Shown here: piece after piece, positions 31,762 through 44,300 of the stretch
Layout of the letters: each line of letters begins with the position of its first letter
Numbering within the stretch: the first letter of the stretch is position 1
Assembly (NCBI GenBank): GCA_009760855.2
Contig: WPIO01000076.1
Span: 1,515,501 to 1,579,500 of the forward strand
DNA: 64,000 bases
Source of the DNA: Cristatella mucedo
Lineage: Eukaryota > Bryozoa > Phylactolaemata > Cristatellidae
Direction: 5' to 3'
Program-made: the position numbers and the translations under genes
Notes under the pieces: generated by a model
Databases searched by the model: none
Told to the model about the DNA's origin: nothing
What the model saw: the letters and a program-made list of their open reading frames with translations, nothing else

Positions 31762-33343
31762 AGCTTCGAAATAGCATTCCACAACTCCGGCCTACCGGCC
31801 TACCCCGGACGAGCTGTGGCGTAGCCGTCGATGAAATTGCAAACAATTTATGAAATATCTTTTCTGAAATAAATATCTGAAATATTATTTTAAAGTATAC
31901 TGTATGCAATTGTTTTCTTGCTTGCTCATTTTTAAGACTCCAAAAAGCTGTTTTGGCTGTGAGTGCAAAGCTTTTCCACGCAAAAGTCCCTGGCAAATAT
32001 TACAAACGACTACTTGGAGATGCCATTCAGCTTGAGAGTCCTGGTTCTGTGCTGTTCGTGCTGTTATTCGTGTCTCACTAGATTTATGGGCGCAACGCGT
32101 ACCGGTCAGCTTGCTTGTATCGTTAGTTTTGTGAGTCTGCTCGAAAACCTAATAATAAAAACAAACAACCTAATGATAGCAAATTTGTACAGTGCTTTCC
32201 GTGAGCCGAATTTATCTCCAGGCACTTTTAATATTCTGTAAATGAAGCATATTAGTGTGATACGTGATATCATGCACGGGCAGCACGTACAAGCACGAAA
32301 TAAAAAATTGTAAAGAACCTGCGAATGCTGTAAAAGAAAGTGTGCGTACCATTAGCTTCTTTTTAGATGCTGTGAAGTCAGGGAATGTTTTGACATCAGC
32401 CGGGAATGAGTCCCAGGTTGTAGGAATGAGCGAACTCTAGGGGGTCTCTAAAGGATTCGAGGTTGGTTATTTGAGGTTGGTACAGCTAAAGGGCCTGATT
32501 CAGACGAGAGGGCGATTACCGATACGATTTCCAATGCCTGCGTGGGAGCAGTTCTGAAAAGAAGGACTGCAGGAAGAGGCTAAATTAACCTACAATTGTG
32601 TGACAACACCTTCAAGTCAACACGCTTCGTGACCGATGAGTCAGACATCTTAGACCACAGTAATTGCATAAAGACAAGTACGCAAGTAAGCATATCTTGG
32701 GAGTTCAAATTTTGAAAAAATAATGACGATAGTTGCCTTAATAGCAATTGAATGGTGCAATAAATCGTTCACATCTATTCCCTGTGGGGATGCATAGGTG
32801 AGTGTGAAAACTCTGAAAATTAAAGCGATTCCAGATCTGGGTATTAATTAGTTCAACAGGGAGGCAGTTGACGTCTAAGTGGGACGGCACCGCAATAGAG
32901 GGTGGCTGGCTGGCAGAGCTGACCCCTGCCAGCAGCAGCATCAGTCCTGCAACCGCAAGACGTAAATTTTTGGTCTTCGCCTCAATGACAGCTCTTCCTA
33001 TTTGTAGAGCGAATCCTCCCCCTGACGCTCTTGCGACTGATGTACTAAATGAGAGTACGTTCCTCCAGTTTAGTTCGCCCAATCGTCACAAAGAAACTTC
33101 AAAATTGATTCGATGGGTGAAGAAGTTCATCCACCGGACTGGCGGCCTCATGCTAATGGAACGCCGCACCACGGAGAATGGAGAATTGCATATGCGCCGC
33201 TTTTTCTCGGCAGCGAATTGCCAGAAGACAACTTTTAAGAGATTGGCGTGCTGGTGCCCGAGCACCTGACGTTGCTCGAACCCAATTTGTTGCTAGGCGG
33301 ATCATCTCAAAAATCAGGCAAACGATGCGTTTACAGAAATTCA
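31762..33343. other. no recognisable gene; possible retroelement scraps
   Basis: Near 32190-32235 GTGCTTTCCGTGAGCC and TCCAGGCACTTTTAAT resemble a CR1/L2 3' terminus on the minus strand, and a similar piece lies near 23030-23060. The rest (including frames at 32738-33422) has no conserved motif. Confidence 0.35.
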
Positions 33344-34456
33344 GCTGATGGCTTTCACTTCTGTGCGGATGACACTCAGTTGTACCTTTGCTTTGATCCC
33401 TCCCAGCCTTCGAGCACCTCAAATTCTCTCAACTCACTTGCTGCATGCATTGATGACATCCGATCATGGATGGCAGCAAATTTTCTAAAACTAAACGATG
33501 ATAAAACTAACTTACTAGTTATGGGCAAACCTAGTGTTATTCAGAAATTGGAAAGGCTGACTTTCAAAATTGGCTCTGCCAGCATATCTCCAGTTGCATC
33601 AGCTCGAAATCTAGGTGTCATATTCCAAAGCGACCTCTCGTTAGACGACCACATCAGCTCCACAGTCAAATCAGCCTATTTTCAGCTTCATAACATTGCT
33701 AAAATTAGGGCTTGTTTAGATAAGGATACCACGTCCAAGTTGGTCCATGCATTCGTGACATCTCGTCTCGACTTCTGCAACTCACTGCTTACTGGCCTAC
33801 CAGCATGTGCGATCAGGCGATTGCAGCTGGTGCAAAACTCTGCAGCTAGGCTTGTCTGTCGTGAGCGTCGCAGTTGCCACATTACTCCACTTCTCGCCGA
33901 CCTGCACTGGTTACCAGTCAAGCAACGGATTGACTTCAAGGTTTTGTCGCTCACTTTTACGTCTCTTCATTCTATGGCTCCAGCCTATCTTTCAGATATA
34001 CTACCCCATCAGGCCAAGCATCGTACCACTCGCTTTTCGGAATCCAACAGTCTAGAAATACCTTGTACAAACCTTAAATCCTTTGGAGACCGTGCATTTA
34101 GTTCGTATGCTCCCAAAGCCTGGAACTCCCTCCCGACCTGCGTCAGAACATCCCCTGACCTGACCACCTTTAAAAGAAACTTAAAAACATACCTATTTAG
34201 GACAGCATTTAGTGGGTCCTTGTGATTCGTCCTCGATGTGCTTATGCGTGCTGACACTGTTCATGCTGCCACTAACCACATTTGCATGCTGACCCAGTGC
34301 ATGTAACCCCTAACCATGTTATTCATTTTGTTTGTTTTTCAAGCATGATTTTACTTACTATTCTATTGCGTATAACTTTGCAGCAAATGTAAAGCGCCTA
34401 GAAAGAGATTAAGTTCTCTGAGGGCGCTTTATCAAGTGCAATATTATTATTATTAT
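33344..34456 (+). mobile_element. CR1/L2-like retrotransposon family A, best-preserved copy
   Basis: Open from the RT catalytic region to a stop at 34225: FHFCADDTQLYLCF (33352-33393, with C replacing Y of the F-Y-A-D-D box), SLNSLAACIDDIRSWMAANF, LNDDKTNLLVMGKPS, ARNLGVIFQSDLS and SRLDFCNSLLTGLPACAIR. LLADLHWLPVKQRIDFKVL, GDRAFSSYAPKAWNSLP and LKTYLFRTAF follow. The 3' UTR ends AAAGCGCCTAGAAAGAG, GAGGGCGCTTTATCAAGTGC and (ATT)n to 34456. The element is 5'-truncated inside the RT, so it is inactive but young. Confidence 0.92.
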
Positions 34457-34895
34457 TATGGGATTCCGAATCGCCGGTTTCTGTGCCGATCGGCATGATG
34501 GATGGCTGATCACTGAACAGTATCGAGTGGGCATGATTAAAAAACACTTACTTCAGCCAACCTAAAGTTTGACCGACATAATCTTTTTTTAGTTGCTGCA
34601 CTAATAAAGTTAAACCTTGTCAACATTTATGGACTTATCAAATGTCACCTCTGAGTTGTTATCTGGTCTCGTCGATGTAATTCTAACATATGCTGGTACG
34701 CATGCCTTGCCTTAACCTGCGTTTTTGCTCGCAAGAGCTGACACCGTCTAGCACAGACAAACTGTCCATGTTCGTGCATAATTTTTCCAATTTGTTTCAA
34801 AACACATATTATTCTTTAAACAATGGGGAACACAGGAAGTTGCAGATTAGGGGATCTAACAGATTTATTAATGTAGCAATATATGGGTAAAATTG

Positions 34896-34975
34896 ACGCT
34901 ACCATTCCGCTTGCAGCGGCAATGAAGGATTGCCTGTTGCAGGAATCAAAACCACCTGGGCCATTAAGCGTATGA
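34896..34975 (-). mobile_element. tRNA-derived SINE, fragment
   Basis: CCGCTTGCAGCGGCAATGAA, GGATTGCC and TTGCAGGAATC match the central part of the SINE on the minus strand. Both ends are missing. Confidence 0.5.
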
Positions 34976-35027
34976 ACATTACCTCAGGCTAAGACCCAGA
35001 CATTCTCTAGAAAATATGTATATACTT

Positions 35028-35028
<1 letters not shown>

Positions 35029-35093
<65 letters not shown>

Positions 35094-35155
35094 GCACACA
35101 CACATATATATATATATATATGAATGTATATATATATTCATTTATATATATATGA

Positions 35156-35188
<33 letters not shown>

Positions 35189-35200
35189 TAGCTATATATT
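35029..35200. repeat. (CA)n followed by (TA)n microsatellite
   Basis: About 75 bases of CA followed by about 90 bases of TA with GAATGTATA and CATTTATA interruptions. The histidine/threonine and tyrosine/isoleucine peptides read through it are artefacts. Confidence 0.95.
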
Positions 35201-35479
35201 TCAAATACTGATTTCGGGACGTATAATAGTCAGCTTTTCTTTTGCCTTGTTGTCTCCCTGTCTTCCACCACCTCTAACTTACTCGCAGCTTGTATTTTCG
35301 GCATTTGAAATTTCACAAAAGCTACATTCTCTTGTTGAGTAAAAATAAAACCTACTTCATAGCTATAAAAAACTAAGCATTAAAATAAATCTCACTCGAA
35401 GCATCATTTCCCACTCGAGGCAAAATTTATTCCAGCATTCAGTTAGTTCTGGGGAAGATGGTCTTTGGTCTAACTACTT

Positions 35480-35600
35480 TTTATAAGTTTGCTTCTTTTG
35501 CATTCCGTTGTTACTATCCACTCTGCTGATTCTGGTCAATCAGCTGTTCCTCTTACATGCGTCAAATCATTAGGAGACCGTTCTAATTTAATTGACGCTT
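35480..35600 (+). mobile_element. family A scrap (C-terminal region)
   Basis: GTTCCTCTTACATGCGTCAA, ATCATTAGGAGACCGTTC parallels the EIPxTNLKSFGDRAFSS region of family A (here VPLTCVKSLGDRS). Strongly decayed. Confidence 0.35.
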
Positions 35601-35957
35601 TTTTTAATCTCTCGCGCACTGTAGTTTGATTGTTCTGACTGCTGAATGAGGTCCAGTAGCACTCCAGTCCGAGGACGAAAGGTCTTTCTCGCAAGCGCCG
35701 GATGTGTAGGCTTGTTGCGATCAAGAGGCTTGACCTTGCACTGGTCTACAACCGCAGCCACGCGCTGTTTGTTCAGAGACAGCGGCAAAAACTTGAAGAT
35801 AAGCTACGGTTGTCAAAGACGCGACTTTACTAAGACGCATCCAAGGGCCCGTATAAGCCCACATTCATATTGACATTTGCATATGCGTTTACTAGGAAAC
35901 TTACCCTTGTGATAATTCAATGGAAAGCCACACACTATTCTTAAAAACATAGCCCAG

Positions 35958-36085
35958 GTTAGCCCGAGAGGTAGGTGTCCAATCTTCACGATCGGCTTCG
36001 TGGGATCGAATCCTTCGTTAGGCAATCCGTAATTGACAACTCAAAGTGGTGGTGATAACCGTTAGGCTCTTTTGCCGATTTAAAA
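35958..36085 (+). mobile_element. tRNA-derived SINE, diverged copy
   Basis: AGCCCGAGAGGTAGGTGTCC (A-box side), CTTCGTGGGATCGAATCC (B-box side), then GTGGTGGTGATAACCG and TTAGGCTCTTTTGCCG follow the SINE order on the plus strand. The 3' end is lost. Confidence 0.6.
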
Positions 36086-37729
36086 GTAGACTTTCGAATT
36101 TTCTAATGTTTTTTATTGCGTTTATACGGACATGGTTTGATAATAGAAATCGGTCAAGGTTTGTGTTGTTTCTTCGTTTCTCAGCTATTGGTAGGACCTT
36201 GGCCTGAAATTTTATTATGATAACCGTCTTCCTCGCAGAACGCGATGTCTGACATGAAAGTTTACATTTTCACAAGCCATTACTGTAAACGAGGTGAATC
36301 GGGGACAAAAAATCAGTTTGAATCCCATTTAAAAGTCAGAGTCAGCCACTAAGCTCGTTTTGTGGTATTTAGATTTTTGGCAACTCCAATACGGACTACA
36401 TACTGGTATTAATAAATAACACATGATCAAAGAGTATTGCAATGTGATTACTTCTATTAATATTGGCCTTAAAGTTACTTGCAAAATATCGTAAAGGCAA
36501 CGTAACTTTACTAAAATAATTCAGCAACACAGTAACAGCTCACTGATTTTCCTTCGCAGGAGGCTCACATTGGCTTGCATAATAGTGGTTATAATGACAT
36601 CGAAATAGTTGTGTATTTCAATGCTACCATTGATTAGCGGTCATCCACAATTATTCTGAGACTTACACTTTAAAGCACTGGTCGGTCTGAGAAATGTGAG
36701 TAGGATTAGTCATTAGTTAACTAACCTAAAATAAAGCTCAAGCTTTATGAAGACTGAGTTTCAATTGAAGTAGTTAAGGTGGCATGGATCCAAGCGCCCA
36801 TGATACAGTCGAACTGATTGTACTGTTCATTCTATGGATAAAGTAATCTGAAAAATAGGAATGGTGCATAGTAATCAATATTGTAAAACACGTGATGAAT
36901 AGATGAAATATTTTTTGAAATTATATAACCTCCTCCTGAAGAGAGATTGCATATAGTCAGAGAAAAGCTCACCAAGCTGTGGTGCTGGTAGCATACATGC
37001 AGGTAACTACAGATTTTCAAGCCTATGAAATAAATATTAAATAATTATTTATTTGTAATGACCATTACAACTATTCATCATGATAAATTGTAAAGTGCAA
37101 GCTTTCTACTATTTTGTGTGGATTTTAGAAAGCCTCAGCCGAGATCCTGCAAGATCAACTAAAGAAAGCCTTGGGTTCTTTTAAAGGTTGCTGAGACCTG
37201 CAGCTGAAACCCTTCATGTAGCCACTTCCAATAATATGGAATGCATACTACCGGTTTTTATCACATTAATTTTTTTAGGATACGGCTACCTCAAAAATAC
37301 TACAGATATATAAATGCATACACAATATTTTTTTTTAAATAACTCCTGTGTAAAGTACCCTATCAGACATTAATCACTGCATTTTAGGTGCCTTCCGGTA
37401 TCAATGGGCTTGAGCCGTCAACCTATCGGTCAAAATGGAGCGCTTAATTGCAGGGAAAAAGCATTGGGTGTTAGCCACACGATTACTAAATACTGTTTTT
37501 GTAGTTCAATACGAAATATAATGCTGGTATTGTCAAAGGCTTCGCACCTGGGCATAGTAGCAAACTTTGGTGAAGCTGCGACGAGTTCGATCCCATTGAA
37601 TATATGCAGATAAAGGTTTAAAAAAGACAGCGTATATGCATTTACTTTACTAGCGAAATAAACCACGTGACCACGTCATTCACCCTTCGTATTCGTCATG
37701 CGAGCAATCGTACTTAACCTACGTCACAT
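36086..37729. other. no recognisable gene
   Basis: AT-rich sequence with short frames only and no repeat recognised. Confidence 0.45.
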
Positions 37730-38440
37730 ACTCGGCACTTCCTCGCTGCATGTACTGATGACATCTCCACAGAGATGGAAGCAAACTGACCTAATGTGAA
37801 GAACAAAAAAACCAACATACTAGTTATGGGAAAACGAAGTGTGTTTCAGAAATTGGAAAGCATTTTTCTAAAAATTGGTTTTTTAACCTTATCTCCTGTT
37901 GAATCAGCACGTAATTTACTTGTCTTGCTTCGAAGTGACCTTTTATTAAATAACCCGTCAGCTCCACAATCAAGTCTCCCTACTTTAGGTACATAGCATT
38001 GATAAAAATTCAAGCTTGTTTAGACTAGGATACCACATGCAAACTGGTCTGTGTAGTTGTGACATCCCGTCTCAACTTATGTAACCCACTGCTTGCTGGT
38101 TCGATCAGCTGTGCTATCAGGCGCTTAAATTTGGTACGAAACTTTGCAGCTGTGCCTCACTGTCGTGAGCGTTGCGATTGAATGAAGATTGATTGACACG
38201 AAGATGAAATATTAAAATAAGCCTTAAACTCTAATGCTTATTACAACATTTAGTGGGTCTATGAGATTAGTCTTTCGTGTGCACGTACCTGCTTACACTG
38301 CTACCGCTCTTCGTGGTATTTACCACCAATCATTTGGCTATGCTTTACATAAAACATGTTTAAAATGCCTAGAAAGAGATTCAGTTCAATGGGGGTGCTA
38401 TAGAAATGTATTATAATTATTATAATAATAAAAAATTAAG
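37730..38440 (+). mobile_element. family A retrotransposon, heavily decayed copy
   Basis: KTNILVMGKRSVFQKLES, LTLSPVESARNL and LLRSDLLLN at 37800-37950 match the family. CCCGTCTCAACTTATGTAAC and TGTCGTGAGCGTTGCGA follow near 38066-38180, then a jump to the 3' UTR (ATTTAGTGGGTCT, AAATGCCTAGAAAGAGATTC) and an AT-rich (TTA)n tail. Confidence 0.8.
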
Positions 38441-39339
38441 TTACTTGGAACGATGAGCTTAAGAGTTTTAATTAAATCATTACAAGATATATATACATTT
38501 GAATTTGTTTTGATGAACTTGAACTTGCCCACAAAGCCAGGCCAAAACTTAATTAAATTCCTGGGAAAGCCTGGTAATTAGTTACCTCGGAAGGGTCTAA
38601 TGTATCAAATGGTAATGCTAATACATGAAAATGCATTGCAGTTTACAATGCTAGTAGTAGTTATAAATCTAAAGGCTTACTTTGAACATCAGGGGCCAGT
38701 TGATGATTTGACGTCGAACTATACATAGATACGACAATGCTAGATAAGACAATGCTGTAATAAAGACCACATTTAATATAGTAGGTGTTCTATATTTCAG
38801 CTGATTTTCATAAAAATGAGACCTGTAGATGGTTAATATTATTTTCGCATAGTTTCTAGAATCTCACTTTTGGAGGTAAAGATGGCTGTTGGTGATTAAG
38901 AAAAGATTTTCTTGGGTGGCATGTGCACGTGGATTGAATTAGTTCTTAAATACGTAAGGCTTGCATGCTGCAAGAATGGTTAATCGTGGCCTTATATTGG
39001 TAAGCCTTGTTTGCTAACCAGTTATCGTGCCATCAAAACTACTCATTTGATATCTCTCGGCTAGCGTGATGTAGGTGTACTAGAGTAAAAGCAGGTCTTA
39101 ATTAGGCTAATAAGAGCGGCTCATATTTGCAAACTATTGCAGGTAAGACGTTTCAATGAAATACCCAATCGTACAAGGAATTGAGCGAAATGTGCTTAGA
39201 AGGTATTGTAATACTCTCTGCCCGTAAGCTGCTGACATGACGTTAGGTAAAGAAAATTAAGCTATTCGCTATTAAATAGAAAAAATGAGGTAAAACTTCC
39301 CAAACGTAAATTTAGTTGCTGTTGATTTTCATAATAATA
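38441..39339. other. no recognisable gene
   Basis: AT-rich, short frames only. Confidence 0.45.
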
Positions 39340-39576
39340 ATAGTAACAATAATAATAATAATGGATTTGATTAAGCGCCCTAAAAGAACTCCTTCTAGGC
39401 ACTTTGCATTAGCTGCACAGGAAGCACGAGCGGATGGTTAGTGGTAGCATGCTCAGTAAACAACAAGAATAACATTGTTAGGGGGGAATTGCAGAGGGGT
39501 CAGCATGCAAGTATGATTAGTGGCAGTATGCACAGTCATTGCATATAAATACATAAAAAGTCGAATCGCAGGGACT

Positions 39577-39584
39577 CACTAAAT
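39577..39584. repeat. target-site duplication of the SPIN-like element, left
   Basis: CACTAAAT; the right counterpart TACTAAAT lies at 39776-39783 (7 of 8 bases identical). Confidence 0.7.
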
Positions 39585-39775
39585 CAGTGGTTCTCAACCT
39601 GTGGGTGGCGACCCGTTTGGGAGTCGAACCACCCTTTCACAGGAGTCGAATAAAAGCATCGGAAAACACGCATTTCTAAATTTTTTCGCACAGTAACTTT
39701 TTTACCGTTGGGGGTTGCTATAACATGAAGAACTGTATTAAAGGTTCACGGCATCAGGAAAGTTGAGAACCAATA
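39585..39775. mobile_element. SPIN-like non-autonomous hAT MITE
   Basis: Starts CAGTGGTTCTCAACCTGTGG and continues GTGGCGACCCGTTTGGGAGT, with TCGAACCACCCTTTCACAGG and CATCGGAAAACAC. It ends with GTTGGGGGTTGCTATAACATG, AACTGTATTAAAGGTTCACGG, CATCAGGAAAGTTGAGAACCA. From memory this matches the terminal sequences of the SPIN (Space Invader) hAT family almost base for base. It is flanked by an 8-bp near-perfect target duplication and is 191 bp long, in the size range of non-autonomous SPIN copies. There is no coding capacity. It is inserted in the 3' UTR of a family A retroelement. Confidence 0.88.
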
Positions 39776-40451
39776 TACTAAATGCTGTTTTAAACAGGTG
39801 CATTTTAGTCTGTGTTTTAACGTGTTCAAGTCAGGAGATTTCGTGACGCAATTTGGGAGTGAGTTCCAGGCTTTGAAAGCATAAGAACTAATGGCATGGT
39901 CTCCAAAGATATGAGGTTTTTTTTATAAAGAACAAGTAAACAGTTAGATTTCGAAAAGCAGGGGGGTACAACGCTTAGCTAGGTGGGGATCAGATCTGAA
40001 AGGTTGGCTAGAGCCGAAGAATGAAGTGACTAAAACTGAGTGACAAAACCTTGAAGTTGATGCGTTGCTTGACTGTAGAGCCATCGCACGTCGGCGAGAA
40101 GTTTTGAGATATGGCAACTGCGACACTCACGACAAATCAGCATAGCAGCAGAATTTTACACCAGCTGCAAGGGCATGATTGCACTGCTGAAGTAAGTCAC
40201 AGACTAAAGGCGGTTCGGAGGGAGAGCCTGCAATAAGTAGTTCATCCCATTGGTTCTCTCGTGGTATCTTCTATATATATTTCTTCGTTAACTTGACGTT
40301 CGTATTTTGTCCGTGTGCACGGGATTGAATCCCAAATCTCTACTACGACATTTTAAAAAACTTCTTCGGCTGTCTCAATCTGTGTGTATAGTCCTAGTTG
40401 GTACGATGTATAAGGAAACATTTAGATTCCAAAAAATCAGGCTGTACCATG

Positions 40452-40610
40452 CTCACTAGGCAAGGCGGTAGCTTTCACGACCTCGGTCCCGAGATCGTGG
40501 GTTCGATTCCTGCGGTGGACGATTCTTTATCGCCACTGCAAGCGGTGGTGATAGCCGTAAAGGCTCTTCTGTCGCTATACAAAAAGAGGCTGTTTAATCA
40601 GCTAGGATTT
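40452..40610 (+). mobile_element. tRNA-derived SINE, near full length
   Basis: A-box side GGCAAGGCGGTAGCTTTCAC, then GACCTCGGTCCCGAGATCGT, B box GGGTTCGATTCC, central GCAAGCGGTGGTGATAGCCG, TAAAGGCTCTTCTGTCGC and 3' end AAAAAGAGGCTGTTTAATC. It splits a minus-strand family A fragment (40395-40450 and 40620 onward). Confidence 0.85.
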
Positions 40611-40619
40611 TTTTAGCCA

Positions 40620-41180
40620 GGCATACAAGTAAATCTACTAGGTAGGGTGGAGCTAAAAAATTGATGGACCTAAAACTGAGTGGCAGAACCCTAATGTAGA
40701 TGCTTTGCTTGACCGGGAGCCAGTGAAGGTCAGCGAGAGGTGGTGTGATGTGGCAACCGCGAAGCTCATGACAGATGCCTAGATGCCTAGCTGCCTAGAT
40801 GATGGCCGATGGCAGATGCCTAGCTGCAGAATGATGAACCAGTGGTAAGCTCCTAATTGCACAGTGTCCTAGACCAGCCAGCAGTGAGTTAAAGAAGTCG
40901 AGACAGTATGTCACAAATACAAGAATTAATGTAGACGTGGTATCCCTGTCAACGCAAACCCAGATTTTAGCAATGTTACGTTGCTGAAAGTAGTCAGACT
41001 TGGCTATGCATCTAATGCAGTTGTGTAATAAAACATCACTGTGGAACAGGACGCCTGGATTTCGTGCAAATTCAACGCGAGATGTGCAGGCACAGCCAAT
41101 TGCGAGAATTACGTATTTCAATTTTGGAGTGCACTTGGCTAAAACATAGCTAGGTCTATTTCAATATCAAATGGTGGAAG
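40620..41180 (-). mobile_element. family A retrotransposon fragment
   Basis: The minus-strand frame at 40795-41121 reads CTSRVEFARNPGVLFHSDV, then DYFQQRNIAKIWVC and FVTYCLDFFNSLLAGLGHC, which are family A RT-C-terminal motifs. GCCTAGATGCCTAGCTGCC near 40775-40815 is a short local repeat. Broken frames. Confidence 0.8.
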
Positions 41181-41679
41181 TGAGCCCTACAATAGTGTAG
41201 GCCCAGTCTGTGTTGCTTTACAACCGAACTCCATGACGCCCGGTATGTAGGGAGCAGTACATCGGTCGCAACATGCAGTACTACGATATAGAGCTGTGTG
41301 AAGCCCCCAATCACACTCCAGCTTCAATCAGACTAAAACTAGCAGCATAACAGTGGTTCCCTTGGCCTTGTTAGTACTACTAAAGATTTGATGATTGACA
41401 TGCTGCCCTAATTGAGGCAGTCGATTTGACTGGACGCCATTAAAATCTATTCTGAAATTTTGTATCACAAAGTATTGGCTCTGCTTTTATCTTGATTCCT
41501 GCTTGTTCATATGATTTTCTTAGTTGATAAGTGCCAAGAAGGTGCAAGATTTTCTATTGACTGAGTTTTTGTGCGCTTATGCAGACTCAAGCCTTCGCAA
41601 ACACATTCGCCCATGCACACAGGGACATACATGCATACACTCGCACGCACAAATATGATGCACGTTTGCACGTGCGCAT

Positions 41680-41715
<36 letters not shown>

Positions 41716-42239
41716 GCATACATTCAGCCTACATTGTTCAAACTAGAGAAATCATACGCAGATCTAGGAGGCCAAGCACTGTACTTTGCTCGATTCACAT
41801 TTCAAGCATACTTAAAGGTTTATCATGCTTTAGATTGCAGCAGCTCACAGAAATGTAAGTGCTAGAAATCCCTCTGAGGGGGTGGCTGCCTCCCAGCAGC
41901 CCAGAAATATTCGGTTGCTGCTGCATGTGCTCAGGTTCTCGATAGTGAGTAATCTAGTTAAGTCTCAAATGAGGGCCAAACTGAGTGCACTGAATGACGG
42001 GTACTGTATGATGGCTACTCCATGATGGGTACTGGGACCTCAACATGGCTAGATACAGGCCTTTTTGTGGTCTCGGCAGCTGGGACACAAATTTTTGCAG
42101 GTTCAGAGGCTTGGCTAACTTTTATTAGATAGCTCCTTCGGAATAACGCTCAATGAGATCTGTGTCCGTGACTCGTACTGGCTCACAAAGCAGAGCTCTT
42201 TTTCGACGGTTTGTTGAACCGATGTGCAGCAGAATTGAG
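41181..42239. other. no recognisable gene; contains a (CA)n tract
   Basis: A pure (CA)n run lies at about 41681-41714. The remainder has short frames only. Confidence 0.5.
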
Positions 42240-42780
42240 CAGACGCTGCACAGGAGGAGCCAGCAGTCTGAGAAGTGAGTTCCAGCCTTTGGGACCCTGC
42301 GAACTAAAGGCGGAGTACCCAGTGTATTTTAGGTGCCTACTAGGTGTGGCTAACAATTTTAGTCGGAAGAGGGAGTTGTACCTAGCCTGGTAGTCGTGTG
42401 GGGAATGGTGACAATAGGTAGGCCGGAGCCAGAGAAAGAAAAAAGAAATCTTAGCTAATTCTACAGCATTCGTTGAATAGTACCAGAAGAGCCTTATCGG
42501 CTATGACCACAGCATGCAGTTGATAATAAATGATCACCCAGCTGCAGGATTCTAATCAACTACCTCGGTCGTGAAAAGGGAGAATACTACAGCATGGGAT
42601 GTCACGATTGAGGGACATGCAATTGACCGAGAAAGCCCTTAAAGTTGATGTGCTACTGTTTTGGGAACCAGAGCAGTTCGGCAATAAGTGGTGTGATGTG
42701 GCAACGGCTATGCTTACGAGAGACAAGCCTACCTGCAAAGCTTTGCAATAACTGCAAACTCCTGGTTTTCTAGGAAATTA
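42240..42780 (-). mobile_element. family A fragment split by a SINE
   Basis: AGTGAGTTCCAGCCTTTGGG (42275-42294) and GGTGTGATGTGGCAACGG near 42690 are the reverse complement of the FxSYAPKAWNSL and RSCHITPLL regions. A SINE is inserted at 42451-42585. Confidence 0.65.
42451..42585 (-). mobile_element. tRNA-derived SINE, diverged copy
   Basis: TTAGCTAATTCTACAGC, CAGAAGAGCCTTATCGGCTA, TGACCACAGCATGCAG and CTACCTCGGTCGTGA follow the SINE order on the minus strand. Confidence 0.65.
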
Positions 42781-43069
42781 GGCCAGGAAGCATTTTGAAC
42801 ATTCTTGACAGACATGATTAGCTTCACTGTTTTTCACCAGCACATTTATTCTATTTCATAGAAAATGTTAGCTGTGAATTGCAAAAGTCTAGACAGAATG
42901 TAATATGTGCATGGATCAGTTTGGCTGGGGTACCCTCGCCCAGCTGGCCCTATTTTTTGTTATGTTATGTGGTTGATAGTAGGCACAAGTGACCTCGGCG
43001 GTAATACGGGCACATGGTTTAAGATCATCTTGCGGACATTCAAATCAAGCGTATTGCTTGCAGAGGCTG

Positions 43070-44300
43070 CAGTGGATTAGCTGAGCTGAGTTGGTGCGAC
43101 CTTTGAAGCGAATGTCGGGTGTTAATTTAAAAAAGCCTCTGGGGTTAAACGGCCCAAGCATAGTCCTGCCCTTAGATAGGCATTCCGGGTCGCTCGAACG
43201 TTCGAGAACTGAGTGGCGAGCTACTTGATTTGACTTGCGAGCCCATTTCTGCGATGTAGTTCGATTGCATGCGGCGGGCTGGTACCGCTCCTTTCCTCAA
43301 CAGCTGGTGGGAGCATCCCCTAGAGGGGCCTGTGCACAGCTGTGGTCCGCTTCTAACGAGGCGTTGACACAGGCCGATAACCCGCTGGTGAACAGATGGT
43401 GGATTCACCGTCGGGGTCGGCCAAGGGTCAGCCGGAGTCGAGGAGAGGAGTCAAGCGAGAGTAGGGGCCGAGGGGAGCCGTGCGTGCGCTCTCCGGCTCC
43501 GTGCGTGGCAATAAACTGTCGGTGTTGGGCATCGGCTGGCTCTCTGCTGTGCGAACGAACTACATGCAATACGGTTTCCGACAGAGCTACTGAATTGGAA
43601 CATCTGAGTCTGAGTACCGTGTCCCAATTTTTCGTGTTTAGCTGGTAACTGACTGTATTTTCTCCAGGACGCTGAAGGGATGATAAAACTCGTTTCGAAT
43701 GTAATTCATTCCTACAATGCTCTCAAAAACCGATTCTCGATCCAGGCGCTTCGCGTATGCCGCAAGAATTAATTTCACGACCTTATTTCTTCCCTATATA
43801 TCGAGTCAACCAAATAGTCATTGCGTAAAAACTAAGCGCAGGGAAGTGCAGCGCGCCAATAATGCAACGAAAAAGCTTAATTGCTAAACGTAATCGTCTG
43901 TAACCCGACAAAGACGGAAGAATTAACTTATGGTCTTACCTAAGACTTTCCATAGCCCACTTAAAGCAAAAGCGGCTTTTGGTGTGCATACCGTAAGTAT
44001 CTTCCAAAAGTCGTACATCTTCCGAAATGTAGAGAAATATTAGAAGCGCAACTCAGGCCGGATGTCAAGGCCGGAAGTCAAGCAAGCGATTTGCTCGGCA
44101 GAAGTAAAAGCGGCAGAAGTAAAGTATGCATCTCAGTCAGCAGAAGAGGAGAAGATGTCGGTCGTGGCCTAAATAGTGTAGATGCAAGCTCGTAGTGTTA
44201 TCTGCCCGAACAAAGCGCCACTTAACTGCTTGAGCGTGGTTCCCTTTTTTTAAATGCCCACGCGGCCAGACCCAGGTACTCGGGTCAAGTCCTGCAGCCA
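43070..44300. repeat. low-copy repeat block C, copy C3
   Basis: Left part CAGTGGATTAGCTGAGCTGA, TTCGAGAACTGAGTGGCGAG; middle AACCGATTCTCGATCCAGGC, GCTTCGCGTATGC; right part AGCGGCTTTTGGTGTGCATA, CAGCAGAAGAGGAGAAGATG. All are in the same order as 16130-17100. Positions 43235-43500 are an insertion relative to C2. Confidence 0.7.

Larger units (their letters stand above)
39340..40200 (-). mobile_element. family A retrotransposon fragment (host of the SPIN-like MITE)
   Basis: The (AAT)n tail, GATTAAGCGCCC and CCTTCTAGGCACTTTGCA at 39345-39415 mark its 3' end on the minus strand. 3' UTR sequence continues to 39580 and resumes after 39784. CGACGTGCGATGG and CGAGAAGTTTTGAGATATGG near 40085-40120 correspond to the C-terminal RT region. 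Frames are broken. Confidence 0.75.

Noticed and set aside
35026-35211. Open frame of histidine/threonine then tyrosine/isoleucine repeats
   Set aside because: It is a direct translation of the (CA)n and (TA)n microsatellite.
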